Both the position numbers and the translations under genes were made by a program. From an uncultured Collinsella sp. (GTDB taxonomy: Bacteria > Actinomycetota > Coriobacteriia > Coriobacteriales > Coriobacteriaceae), in assembly GCA_900754445.1 (NCBI GenBank), contig CAAECW010000031.1:1-27104 (forward strand): a stretch of 27,104 nt of DNA, given 5' to 3'. Position 1 is the first letter of the stretch, and every line of letters starts with the position of its first letter. This document shows, in pieces, positions 1-6,809 of the stretch. The notes below the pieces were generated by a model, which saw only the letters and a program-made list of their open reading frames with translations, did no database searches and was not told the DNA's origin.

Positions 1-42
1 CTCTTAATCCCAAGGTCCAGGGTTCGACCCCCTGACGGCCCA
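1..42 (+). tRNA. tRNA-Lys (CUU anticodon), 3' part only
   Basis: The window opens in the anticodon loop, read as CTCTTAA (1-7) with anticodon CTT. The 3' anticodon stem (8-12), variable loop (13-17), a perfect T arm CAGGG-TTCGACC-CCCTG (18-34), the acceptor 3' strand ACGGCCC (35-41) and discriminator A42 follow. CCA is not encoded (the next bases are CCC). The 5' half lies outside the window, so the D arm and acceptor pairing cannot be checked. The acceptor would need a 5' strand of GGGCCGT, which is common for this tRNA in Actinobacteria. Confidence 0.85.
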
Positions 43-123
43 CCCAAAGATTGTTAAAGCGACTGGCTCAGGCTGGTCGCTTTTTTGTTGACCACGCATG
101 GGGTTGAACCCGTCGGGGCGCGG
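26..123 (+). repeat. Direct repeat copy 1: tRNA-Lys 3' end, terminator and flank
   Basis: About 98 bp, starting inside the tRNA T loop and running through the acceptor strand, terminator and about 37 bp of flank. It recurs at 203-300 with scattered substitutions and small indels. Because copy 1 is part of the true tRNA, it is the likely parental (attachment-type) sequence. Confidence 0.75.
59..86 (+). terminator. Rho-independent terminator of tRNA-Lys
   Basis: A 9-bp stem (GCGACTGGC / GCTGGTCGC, with two G-T pairs) closes a TCAG loop and is followed directly by six T residues. It lies 16 nt after the tRNA and ends its transcript. Confidence 0.85.
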
Positions 124-202
124 AGCTGAGGAAATGCGTGAGCATTTACCAGCGCAGCGCGCAAGGCGCAAAGCGCCGCAGCGGCCGCCTGCGCAGCAGG
201 CT

Positions 203-300
203 GACCCCCTGACGGCCCACCAAAGTATGTTAAAGCGACTGGCTTCGGCCGGTCGCTTTTTTGTTAACCTCGCATTGGGTCGAACCCGTAAGGGCGCAGA
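203..300 (+). repeat. Direct repeat copy 2: displaced tRNA-Lys 3' end, terminator and flank
   Basis: The 17 bases GACCCCCTGACGGCCCA are identical to the tRNA 3' end at 26-42, offset by 177 bp. They are followed by the same spacer and terminator and by a GAACCCGT-containing flank. No anticodon or D arm precedes it, so it is not a tRNA gene. This is the usual residue of site-specific integration into a tRNA 3' end. The 75 bp between the copies (about 126-202) is G+C-rich and has small hairpins: AAATGC-GTGA-GCATTT at 132-147 and GGCGC-AAA-GCGCC at 165-177. Confidence 0.7.
235..262 (+). terminator. Second copy of the tRNA-type terminator
   Basis: A 9-bp stem (GCGACTGGC / GCCGGTCGC) closes a TTCG tetraloop and is followed by six T residues. 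It matches the terminator at 59-86. The changed arm and loop bases keep or improve the pairing, so it is probably still functional. Confidence 0.75.
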
Positions 301-304
301 CGCT

Positions 305-1165
305 TTACAAGTCGAGCCTGCCCTGGGGGTCGGTGAATCCGTCTGTGCCCTCCTTGAGCTTTTTCTCGTCTGCTTTCACGCGACGTTCAAGCTTCTTTGT
401 ATCCTCGGCAGGCGGTAGATTCTCGGGGACAATTCCACGGTCGATGAGGCTGCCACGTACGCTTGTGTTGTTCTCGACGTGCTCTTGCTTGATCTGGTCC
501 AGACCGTACAGGTCGTGTTCCTCGGCGTTGAAGGCCGTCATCGAGTTCGTGAGGTCCTTTGCTTTGATGAGAACATCGGCTAGCTTGTCCGCCAATGCAG
601 CACTCTTGGGCACACCAAGCTGCCGCTTCATGTCCGCCGTGCTTCTGCCGCCGAATAACGCCTCATCGCCCTTCGACTTGATGATCGCGAATCCTTTGGA
701 GTCCACGCCTCGTTTGAACGCAATGCCCGAGAGCTGTTTCTCTGAATCGGATAGCGAGTGGCGCGCCTGCAAGCGCTGAATCTCTGCGAAGCGCTGCTCT
801 ATGAGCTCCTGACGGCGTGTCTGCACGGCGAAGTACGCCTGTGCGAGCGCGATTTCGGGTTTGTTTGGGTCTCCGTTTTGGGCGATTAAATAGCATGCGT
901 AGCGCGTCAGCTTGTAGTCTTTTACGGCTCGTTTGGCGATGCCGGCATCTACCATTTTGCTGGCCTCAGCAAAATGGGCGGCAACAGGCATTTTATTCGT
1001 GTCACACGATGCCATGGATCTCTTAACTGCAGTCTCAAAATTACGCCATTGGGTGTATCCGAGGGGTTCCATTAAATCGCGTGCGAGCCAATACTCAACG
1101 CCGTCTTCTACATGGGCGTAGCTATCAAGTTCGACACGCCACTTCTCGATATCTCTGCTGTCCAT
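305..1165 (-). CDS. dinD: DinD-like DNA damage-inducible protein (BRO-N domain)
   Basis: 286 aa, the usual length for DinD. The N-terminal ~110 residues fit the BRO-N domain found in phage antirepressors and DinD (DLMEPLGYTQWRNFETAVKR, then SMASC, KDYKLTRYACYLIAQNGD). The middle has the DinD-typical QTRRQELIEQ and DSKGFAIIKSKGD/LFGG segments. In E. coli, DinD is SOS-induced and can inhibit RecA filament function; whether this homologue does so is inferred. The start is supported by GAGGAGG 5-6 nt upstream of the ATG. It lies alone beside a duplicated tRNA 3' end, and dinD homologues are commonly horizontally acquired, so I read it as cargo of an old integrated element. A short symmetrical TATTCTGAATA lies upstream, but I cannot assign it as a LexA box. 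Confidence 0.85.
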   Translation of the reverse strand: MDSRDIEKWRVELDSYAHVEDGVEYWLARDLMEPLGYTQWRNFETAVKRSMASCDTNKMPVAAHFAEASKMVDAGIAKRAVKDYKLTRYACYLIAQNGDPNKPEIALAQAYFAVQTRRQELIEQRFAEIQRLQARHSLSDSEKQLSGIAFKRGVDSKGFAIIKSKGDEALFGGRSTADMKRQLGVPKSAALADKLADVLIKAKDLTNSMTAFNAEEHDLYGLDQIKQEHVENNTSVRGSLIDRGIVPENLPPAEDTKKLERRVKADEKKLKEGTDGFTDPQGRLDL

Positions 1166-1193
1166 ATCTCCTCCTCGCTGGTCTATTTTCTAT

Positions 1194-1208
1194 GCGGGCT
1201 TTGCCCGC
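1194..1208. other. Small hairpin in the dinD leader/promoter region
   Basis: GCGGGC-TTT-GCCCGC is a perfect 6-bp inverted repeat about 30 bp upstream of the dinD start. It could be an operator or an mRNA leader hairpin. There is no T run on either side, so it is not a terminator. Confidence 0.35.
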
Positions 1209-1249
1209 TCTGTATTCAGAATAAGGATACGCTGCCGTGCGGACACGAA

Positions 1250-1283
1250 TGGGCCCCGTGCCACTTCGAGCTCACGGGGCCCA
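1250..1283 (-). terminator. Probable terminator hairpin after the flavoprotein gene
   Basis: A perfect 11-bp inverted repeat (TGGGCCCCGTG / CACGGGGCCCA) with a 12-nt loop lies 43 bp downstream of the flavoprotein stop and upstream of dinD. There is no clear T tract, so it may be a weak terminator or a bidirectional insulator. Confidence 0.5.
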
Positions 1284-1326
1284 TGGATATCGATTGGTTG
1301 TGTTCTGCTTTAGGTAGGTGTCCGGT

Positions 1327-2853
1327 TTAATCCGCTCGATAGTGCGAACCCAGGCTTTCGGTCCGCTTACGCATGGCTTTGACCATCTCCATCGCCAGCT
1401 GAATCTGCGATTGCAGGCGGGCGAGGGCTGCGACTTCGCTGCCCTGGGCTTTCTGTGCGCTCAAGGTCGTTGCCTCCGTCTTTAAGCCCTCAAGCTCGTG
1501 TAGTGCCTCGGATAGGCCCGTCTCGGTGCGGTTGATCATGCAATAGGTGCTCATCGTGTGCCTAAGGCTGTGTGTCAGGCGTTTGGCATCTGTTGTGGCA
1601 ATGCCGTACTGGGGGAGGGTGATATCCGCCTTCAGGGCTGCCTCAGGCTCCTTCTGCGCTGCAAAGGCTGCCGATGCGCCCGCGATGCGCCCGAACACGA
1701 TGCCGTTGGCACTTGATAAGCCACCAATGCGGTCGGCTCCGTGCATGCCGCCTGTCGCCTCACCGCAAGCGTAGAGGCCCTCAACGCCCGTGTACGCGGT
1801 CTTATCGATCTTGATGCCGCCGTTAGCGGCGTGGGCATACATCGCAACGCGCATCTCGTCAGTCGGGGCGATGCCGTGCTCGTCTTGCAGCCAGGTGGCA
1901 AAGGTCTGCACAAACTCTGGGACATCCTCGCGGGGGAAGTCGTAGCGGAGCGCCAGGCCTTCGGCGCCTGCCTGATCGATGACAAGATCGATAGCGCGGG
2001 AGGCCAAGCGTGACGTGAAAGGACCATATCCAGAGCGCTGCTCGAGCAGGTCGTCCAGCTTGTCGTCGGCAATATCTACCGGCTGGTCTACATGTACGTA
2101 GCGCCAGGTCTTCTCGTTGAAGACCAGGTTGCGCTTGGGCTCGATGAAGCCGGGCATCATCTGCATGAACTCTATATTAGCAAGCGATGCGCCGTGCGCC
2201 AGTGCGATGGCCTGCGAGGAGCTGAGCACATCAGCCGACGTAAGGCTGCGCTCGAACAGGCCGCCTGTGCCACCGGCTGCGATGATCGTGGCTTTGGTAG
2301 CAAAGGGCACGATTCGATCTTCGGTGAGGTTGTAGAGCACGGTTCCGGTGATTCTGCCGTTCGTGTCCTCAACAAGGTCGATAAGCTCATGGCGGGGGAG
2401 CAGGCGAATGCCGAGCGACTCGATCTGGGCCGTACACGCGTCCTCAAGGGGCTTGCGGGTGAGACCGCGCCACATGCGCGTCTTGTGGTCAAAGCAGGGG
2501 ATAAATTGCTTTTGCTGAGCACTCTCGGCGCTTTGCGGACGCTGAAGCTCAACGCCCAGGTCTTGCTCGAGCCATTCAATTGCCTGGGGAATGCCGTGGA
2601 CAAACGTCTGGACAAGCTCGGGGTCGGCGACACCGCCGCCGACGGTCTGGATGGTGTCGATGAGGTCTTGTTCGTCGTCTTCGTTAACGGGTCCGATAAG
2701 CCCTAGGCCCCAGGTTCCAGGGAAGAAGCTCGATCCACTCATGGTCTTGCCGGCGCTTGCCACAGCGACGGTTGCGCCAGTGCGTGCCGCTTCGATGGCG
2801 GCACAAAGGCCCGCAATGCCAGATCCAATTACCAGTACATCAGTCGATTCCAT
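1327..2853 (-). CDS. FAD-dependent oxidoreductase, fumarate reductase / L-aspartate oxidase flavoprotein family
   Basis: 508 aa from the ATG at 2853, which has AAAGGAA about 7 nt upstream. The longer open frame to 2910 has no ribosome binding site. The N-terminus is a Rossmann FAD motif (VLVIGSGIAGLCAAIEAA, residues 6-23). The fumarate reductase/aspartate oxidase pattern follows: a glycine-rich TIIAAGGTGGLF segment and a C-terminal GLYACGEATGGMHGADRIGG motif that contacts FAD. The protein has no Tat signal, haem-binding CXXCH or flavin-transfer domain, so it should be a soluble cytoplasmic enzyme. No nadA or nadC is adjacent, so NAD synthesis (NadB) is not supported by context. The substrate is unknown. 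Family confidence is high, exact reaction low. Confidence 0.85.
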   Translation of the reverse strand: MESTDVLVIGSGIAGLCAAIEAARTGATVAVASAGKTMSGSSFFPGTWGLGLIGPVNEDDEQDLIDTIQTVGGGVADPELVQTFVHGIPQAIEWLEQDLGVELQRPQSAESAQQKQFIPCFDHKTRMWRGLTRKPLEDACTAQIESLGIRLLPRHELIDLVEDTNGRITGTVLYNLTEDRIVPFATKATIIAAGGTGGLFERSLTSADVLSSSQAIALAHGASLANIEFMQMMPGFIEPKRNLVFNEKTWRYVHVDQPVDIADDKLDDLLEQRSGYGPFTSRLASRAIDLVIDQAGAEGLALRYDFPREDVPEFVQTFATWLQDEHGIAPTDEMRVAMYAHAANGGIKIDKTAYTGVEGLYACGEATGGMHGADRIGGLSSANGIVFGRIAGASAAFAAQKEPEAALKADITLPQYGIATTDAKRLTHSLRHTMSTYCMINRTETGLSEALHELEGLKTEATTLSAQKAQGSEVAALARLQSQIQLAMEMVKAMRKRTESLGSHYRAD

Positions 2854-2990
2854 CGGATTCCTTTCTCGTCCGGCGCATTGTCGCACGGGTGATCGGCAAT
2901 GGGGCCGCAAAGACTCGGCAAATCGGTAAAGGGCAAATATGGCAGGTGGGCGTCAGGTGGACTCGGCCACTTCGGTCGGCCCATTTGATA

Positions 2991-3057
2991 AGTTGCGGTG
3001 GAATACGGACTGTTTTGGCCTGTATGGATGCAATTCAGTCCGTATTTCACCGCAACT
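2991..3057. repeat. 22-bp inverted repeat with 23-nt loop
   Basis: The left arm (2991-3012, beginning AGTTGCGGTG and ending CGGACTG) and right arm (3036-3057, beginning CAGTCCG and ending CACCGCAACT) pair over 22 bp with a single G-T mismatch. It lies between the flavoprotein start and the terminator of the GGGtGRT gene, and no T run follows on either strand. It could be a miniature mobile/REP-like element, a regulatory RNA hairpin, or a dimeric-regulator operator. Confidence 0.7.
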
Positions 3058-3104
3058 GATACATCGGACCCTTTAATAAGAGTAACCAATTTGAGACGGG
3101 GCAA

Positions 3105-3139
3105 ACAAAAAGAGCCGCTACCTCGAAAGGTAGCGGCTC
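3105..3139 (-). terminator. Rho-independent terminator of the NifU-like/GGGtGRT operon
   Basis: A 12-bp perfect stem (GAGCCGCTACCT / AGGTAGCGGCTC) with a four-base loop is followed on the minus strand by TTTTTG. It lies 36 bp after the GGGtGRT stop codon. Confidence 0.9.
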
Positions 3140-3174
3140 CAAAGCTCAACTATCTGAGCATCGCGCGGGCGCGA

Positions 3175-4179
3175 TTAGGCCTTGAGGGCCTCTTCGACGG
3201 CGACAGCGCAGGCGACGGTGGCACCGACCATGGGGTTGTTGCCCATGCCGATGAGACCCATCATGTCGACGTGCGCAGGCACGGAGGAAGAACCGGCGAA
3301 CTGGGCGTCGGAGTGCATGCGGCCCATGGTGTCGGTCATGCCGTAAGAGGCAGGGCCGGCGCCCATGTTGTCCGGGTGCAGGGTACGGCCAGTGCCGCCA
3401 CCAGAAGCGACGGAGAAGTACTTCTTGCCAGCCTCGAGGCGCTCCTTCTTGTAGGTGCCAGCGACGGGGTGCTGGAAGCGCGTGGGGTTGGTGGAGTTAC
3501 CGGTGATCGAGATGTCGACGTTCTCGTGCCACATGATGGCAACGCCCTCGCGGACGTCGTCGGCGCCGTAGCAGTTGACGGCGGCGCGGGGACCATCGGA
3601 GTAGGGGATGGTCTCGACGACCTTGAGCTCGCCCGTGAAGTAGTCGAACTGGGTCTTCACGTAGGTGAAGCCGTTGATGCGGGCGATGATCTGAGCAGCG
3701 TCCTTGCCCAGACCGTTGAGGATGACGCGCAGCGGCTTCTTGCGAGCCTTGTTGGCGTTCAGAGCCAGGCCGATAGCACCCTCAGCGGCAGCGAAGGACT
3801 CGTGACCGGCCAGGAAGGCGAAGCACTCGGTGTCGTCGGAGAGCAGCATAGCGCCCAGGTTGCCGTGGCCCAGACCGACCTTGCGGTCCTCGGCGACGGA
3901 GCCGGGAACGGTGAAGGCCTGGATGCCCTCGCCGATGATGGCGGCAGCCTCAGAAGCGGACTTGGCGCCACGCTTGACAGCGAGAGCGCAACCGAGGGTG
4001 TAGGCCCACTCGGCGTTCTGGAAGGCGATGGACTGGGTGTTGTTGACGATCTCACGCGGGTTGAAGCCCTTGTCGGTGCAGATCTGCAGAGCTTCCTCGA
4101 GGGAGGCGATGCCGTTGTCGGCGAGGCACTTGTTGATCTTGTCAGCGCGGCGCTCGTAACCTTCGAACGTAACAGTCAT
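3175..4179 (-). CDS. GGGtGRT protein (uncharacterised, Fe-S scaffold-associated)
   Basis: 334 aa, the typical full length of the GGGtGRT family, which takes its name from the invariant motif seen here at residues 260-266. Other conserved stretches are GEGIQAFTVPGSVAEDRKVG, GHGNLGAMLLSDDTECFAFLAGHE and GMGNNPMVGATVA. Cysteines at 18, 34, 64, 119, 203 and 324 are possible metal ligands. There is no signal peptide or membrane segment. The biochemical function of the family is not established to my knowledge. It is the second gene of a unit with a NifU/IscU-like protein, 18 nt downstream of its stop, and this pairing recurs in anaerobes. A role in Fe-S cluster or sulfur metabolism is therefore inferred from context. 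The start has the GGGAGGGAAATA spacing expected for a ribosome binding site. Confidence 0.9.
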   Translation of the reverse strand: MTVTFEGYERRADKINKCLADNGIASLEEALQICTDKGFNPREIVNNTQSIAFQNAEWAYTLGCALAVKRGAKSASEAAAIIGEGIQAFTVPGSVAEDRKVGLGHGNLGAMLLSDDTECFAFLAGHESFAAAEGAIGLALNANKARKKPLRVILNGLGKDAAQIIARINGFTYVKTQFDYFTGELKVVETIPYSDGPRAAVNCYGADDVREGVAIMWHENVDISITGNSTNPTRFQHPVAGTYKKERLEAGKKYFSVASGGGTGRTLHPDNMGAGPASYGMTDTMGRMHSDAQFAGSSSVPAHVDMMGLIGMGNNPMVGATVACAVAVEEALKA

Positions 4180-4197
4180 AGTTATTTCCCTCCCTTT

Positions 4198-4932
4198 CTA
4201 CTCGTGAACCGGGAACACACTGGCGACGGAGTGAGTCTCCTCGTCGGTGCGCGGGTCGATGTACTTGGCAGCGTTCTCCCACTGACCATAGTGGCCCATA
4301 GCGCCAGCGATGGCCTCCTCGGGGGTCTTGCCGGCCTTAACGGCGTCGGTGAACTTGCCGAGGTTCAGGAACTCGAATGCGATGATCTCGTTCTTGTCGT
4401 TGAGAGCCATGCGGGTGACGTAGCCCTGAGCGAGCTCGAGGTAACGAGCGCCCTTGGCCTTGGTGCCGAACATGGTGCCGACCTGAGAGCGAAGGCCCTT
4501 GCCGAGGTCGTCGAGGGAGGCGCCCACGGGCAGGCCGCCCTCGGAGAACGCGGTCTGGCTGCGGCCGTAAACGATCTGCAGGAAGATCTCGCGCATAGCA
4601 ACGTTGATGGCGTCGCAGACGAGGTCGGTGTTGAGGGCCTCGAGGATGGTCTTACCGGGAAGAATCTCGGAAGCCATGGCGGCAGAGTGGGTCATGCCCG
4701 AGCAGCCGATGGTCTCAACGAGGGCCTCCTCGATGATGCCGTCCTTGACGTTCAGCGTGAGCTTGCAGGCGCCCTGCTGAGGTGCGCACCAACCCACACC
4801 GTGCGTAAGACCGGAGATGTCGGAAATCTCCTTAGCCTGGACCCACTTGCCCTCCTCGGGGATGGGTGCGGGGCCGTGGTATGCACCCTTGGCAACGGGG
4901 CACATGTTCTCCACTTCCTGTGAGTACTGCAT
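4198..4932 (-). CDS. NifU/IscU-like iron-sulfur cluster assembly scaffold protein (GGGtGRT partner)
   Basis: 244 aa from the ATG at 4932, preceded by GAGAGGAG about 3-7 nt upstream. The open frame extends to 5283, but that region has promoter-like composition and no ribosome binding site at its start. The protein resembles the U-type scaffold fold, with cysteines at 11, 49, 56, 77 and 106 (GWCAPQQGACKL, ETIGCSGMTHSAAMASEIL, LVCDAIN). It is about 100 residues longer than SufU/IscU and lacks the RVKCAELAW end. A C-terminal helical region (LGKFTDAVKAGKTPEEAIAGAMGHYGQWENAAKYID) is added. It is co-transcribed with the GGGtGRT gene. It is distinct from the SufU at 6810-7244, so the cell has two U-type scaffolds. 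Scaffold or cluster transfer function is inferred from homology. Confidence 0.85.
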   Translation of the reverse strand: MQYSQEVENMCPVAKGAYHGPAPIPEEGKWVQAKEISDISGLTHGVGWCAPQQGACKLTLNVKDGIIEEALVETIGCSGMTHSAAMASEILPGKTILEALNTDLVCDAINVAMREIFLQIVYGRSQTAFSEGGLPVGASLDDLGKGLRSQVGTMFGTKAKGARYLELAQGYVTRMALNDKNEIIAFEFLNLGKFTDAVKAGKTPEEAIAGAMGHYGQWENAAKYIDPRTDEETHSVASVFPVHE

Positions 4933-5335
4933 GCCTCTCCTCTCTATCGTGTTGGCGTCCCGTCTGGGGGTCGTGGCTGGCGATTGCCGGGCGACCCTTC
5001 GAAAGGGACATGACATGCAGCCCCTATAATACCGCGAAATGCACGGAATATTCGGCGAACGGCTCAGTTTTCGTATCGAGAAGTCCTGAAGTTTTAATTG
5101 AAACGGTTTAACTCTATGTTCTGTGGTCATGAACTTCCGTAGAGGGGGTCCGTCTTGGGCAAGCTTTTGGTCCGCTCTTGCAAGCGTTGCAGTGGTTGAC
5201 CTGTTGCAACGGTGCCGTTCGCCGCCTGTTTGCTGCCTTTGGCCGCGCGAGTGTATTGTTTTGCGTGAATGTTTTGATGGCACGCTTCAATCGTGCTGTA
5301 TTGGATGGTAAGCAGATCCCGGCGAAGGGAGCGCC
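4933..5335. other. 403-bp divergent intergenic region
   Basis: It separates the minus NifU-like operon from the plus RAYT-like gene. It contains a -10-like TATTAT on the minus strand (5026-5031) that is also TATAAT on the plus strand (5025-5030). There is a small palindrome ACCCTT-CGA-AAGGGA (about 4994-5008) in the presumed leader of the minus operon, and a plus promoter candidate near 5274-5302. I see no convincing gene in it. Confidence 0.6.
5274..5302 (+). promoter_or_regulatory. Candidate promoter of the RAYT-like gene with palindromic spacer
   Basis: TTGATG (-35-like) and TGTATT (-10-like) are separated by 17 nt, 34 nt before the start codon. The spacer itself is an inverted repeat, GCACG-N7-CGTGC (5280-5296), which could be an operator. 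The -10 match is only moderate. Confidence 0.4.
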
Positions 5336-6148
5336 ATGCAGCGCGTTTGGAGAACGGTTACCGGCTTTTACCATGTCTGTGCCCGCGGTACGGGCAAGCA
5401 GCTCATCTTTGAGGGCGATGAAGACCGATGGGAGTTTTTGGAGCTGATGCGCGAGTGCTGCCGCGAGGAGGGCGTGACGGTTATCGCCTGGTGCCTTATG
5501 GGCACTCACGTGCATTTGGTGCTTGCAGATTACGAGGACAGGATGAGCGCGGCGATGCACCGGTTGCTTTTGACGTACGCGCGGCGGTTCAATAAACGCA
5601 CGGGGCGCACGGGCCATCTGTTCCAGAACCGTTTTGACCGGCGCTCGCTCGATACCGACTGGCAGGTGATGGAGGCTATTCGCTCCGTACACGCCGATTC
5701 GGAGGAGGCTGGCATCAGCTTAATCGAGCGTTATCCCTGGAGCAGCTTTGCCGAGCATCTGCGCGCTTACGACGGTGACGCGGCTGATGTCGCGAGGGGA
5801 TTTTCTGATCCTTCTTGCGTGCTTGAGCTTTTTGGTTCTGCCGAGGGCTTTATTGCCCATTCGCTTTCGACGCCCGACGGCTGCGATCCAGCGATGCCCG
5901 TTCTGGAAGAGACGGAGTGGGAGCGGCATGCCTTTGCCGAAAAGTTGGCGAAGGGGCTCGGGGTTCCGCTCCACGGGGTTAAAGCCGCGCCGTCGGCGCA
6001 GCGCAATATCGTCATTCTTGGATTGCACGATGCCGGTTTTACGGTGCGTCAGATTGAGCGATATACGGGGATTGGCAAAAGTACCGTTTCTCGTATCGTG
6101 CGTGCCTGTGCACGAACGGCGGTGCAGACTGGCCGAAACGTGGCGTAG
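5336..6148 (+). CDS. REP-associated transposase-like (Y1_Tnp/RAYT) protein with C-terminal HTH, catalytic Tyr replaced
   Basis: 270 aa; GAAGGGA lies 6 nt before the ATG. Residues 1-130 match the IS200-like/RAYT domain: WRTVTGFYHVCARG, the HUH metal-binding pair H58-V-H60 in MGTHVHLVL, and RRFNKRTGRTGHLFQNRFDRRSL. In RAYTs the catalytic tyrosine lies in a (R)YIxxNPVxAG motif. The equivalent here reads AIRSVHADSEEAGI, so Ser117 replaces Tyr and the NP is lost. The C-terminus (about 215-262) has a helix-turn-helix, AGFTVRQIERYTGIGKSTVSRIVR. RAYTs nick single-stranded REP hairpins; with no tyrosine this one is probably not a transposase and may act as a DNA-binding protein. It has no flanking inverted repeats or IS partner genes, so it is a single-copy, possibly domesticated gene. 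Confidence 0.8.
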   Translation: MQRVWRTVTGFYHVCARGTGKQLIFEGDEDRWEFLELMRECCREEGVTVIAWCLMGTHVHLVLADYEDRMSAAMHRLLLTYARRFNKRTGRTGHLFQNRFDRRSLDTDWQVMEAIRSVHADSEEAGISLIERYPWSSFAEHLRAYDGDAADVARGFSDPSCVLELFGSAEGFIAHSLSTPDGCDPAMPVLEETEWERHAFAEKLAKGLGVPLHGVKAAPSAQRNIVILGLHDAGFTVRQIERYTGIGKSTVSRIVRACARTAVQTGRNVA

Positions 6149-6309
6149 GACTGCCTGTGCACCGCAGCTGGGGTCGCCCATATGCCACAACCATTGTTCT
6201 AAAAGCTTGGTACGGTAACTGCACTTCTTAATATGCATAGAAAAATCGCCATCTTGCATAAAATAACGGCTCGGTCCGGGTTTGCCCGTGCCTACCCCCG
6301 TCTGCGCCG

Positions 6310-6332
6310 TGCAAAAAACGGAGTTTTCAGCA
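6310..6332. repeat. Imperfect palindrome around AAAACGGAGTTTT
   Basis: TGCAAAAAAC-GGA-GTTTTCAGCA pairs at 8 of 10 positions. It sits alone in the gene-poor stretch after the RAYT-like gene. It is a candidate genome-wide intergenic repeat or regulator site; only one copy is seen in this window. Confidence 0.35.
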
Positions 6333-6746
6333 TCGTGTTGCTGTCGGCACCGCCGCAATCTTGCAACATACGGGTCCCGAAGCTATTGATTCCCGCCGTT
6401 GCGCCCCCGAAGCGCGTGCCTGCGTCCCGTCAGACCGCGATGCTTGTTCTAAAACACAATATATATGCGCCTAAAGACGTTGATTAACGCTTTCGATGCG
6501 TATACACACAGCTTGGCGTGCTGAATACTCGCAAAAATGCACGCCGCTTCCTATGGGACCCGTCTGCGGCAGGCGCGAAGCGAGTCGGAGCTTCGCAGAA
6601 CGGGGCTTGGCGCATTGCTTGGCGGGCCCGGGGCCCTGCCGCAGGCCTTTGGTGCTGTGGAAAACGCCCGTGCTCGCGTCTGGCTGTGTGGCAAATGTCA
6701 GACGGGGCGCCGGACGCGCGGACTTTGTGCGTTCGCGCTCATTAGG

Positions 6747-6777
6747 TAAAAACAGAGCCGCCCGTATCGGGCGGCTC
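6747..6777 (-). terminator. Rho-independent terminator of the suf operon
   Basis: A perfect 10-bp stem (GAGCCGCCCG / CGGGCGGCTC) with a three-base loop is followed on the minus strand by TGTTTTT. It lies 33 bp after the sufU stop. Confidence 0.9.
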
Positions 6778-6809
6778 GGCAATCAAAAACCTTGGATTCG
6801 GGGCATAAA

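Larger units (their letters stand above)
6149..6809. other. 660-bp gene-poor region
   Basis: No open frame here has a credible ribosome binding site or recognisable protein. It includes an 11-bp direct repeat TTGTTCTAAAA at 6194-6204 and 6444-6454, and an imperfect palindrome at 6310-6332. It also has an A+T-rich patch with TATATAT (about 6459-6466), and a G+C-rich structured stretch (about 6540-6740) containing GGGCCCGGGGCCC. The suf terminator is at its right end. It could hold a small RNA or a decayed gene. I could not match it to 6S, SRP, RNase P or tmRNA cores. Confidence 0.5.

Noticed and set aside
203..219. A second tRNA gene at the displaced 3' end
   Set aside because: Only the 3' strand of the T arm and acceptor are present; there is no anticodon arm, D arm or 5' acceptor strand upstream.
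1327..2853. NadB (L-aspartate oxidase) as a firm name for the flavoprotein
   Set aside because: The family is shared with fumarate reductase-type enzymes, no nadA/nadC is adjacent, and the GADRIGGLSSANG segment does not decide between them.
2998..4923. 641-codon plus-strand open frame antisense to the GGGtGRT and NifU-like genes
   Set aside because: It is a mirror of strong codon bias in high-G+C genes. It spans two real, well-conserved minus genes and a terminator, has no ribosome binding site and a low-complexity Val/Gly/Asp/Leu-rich product.
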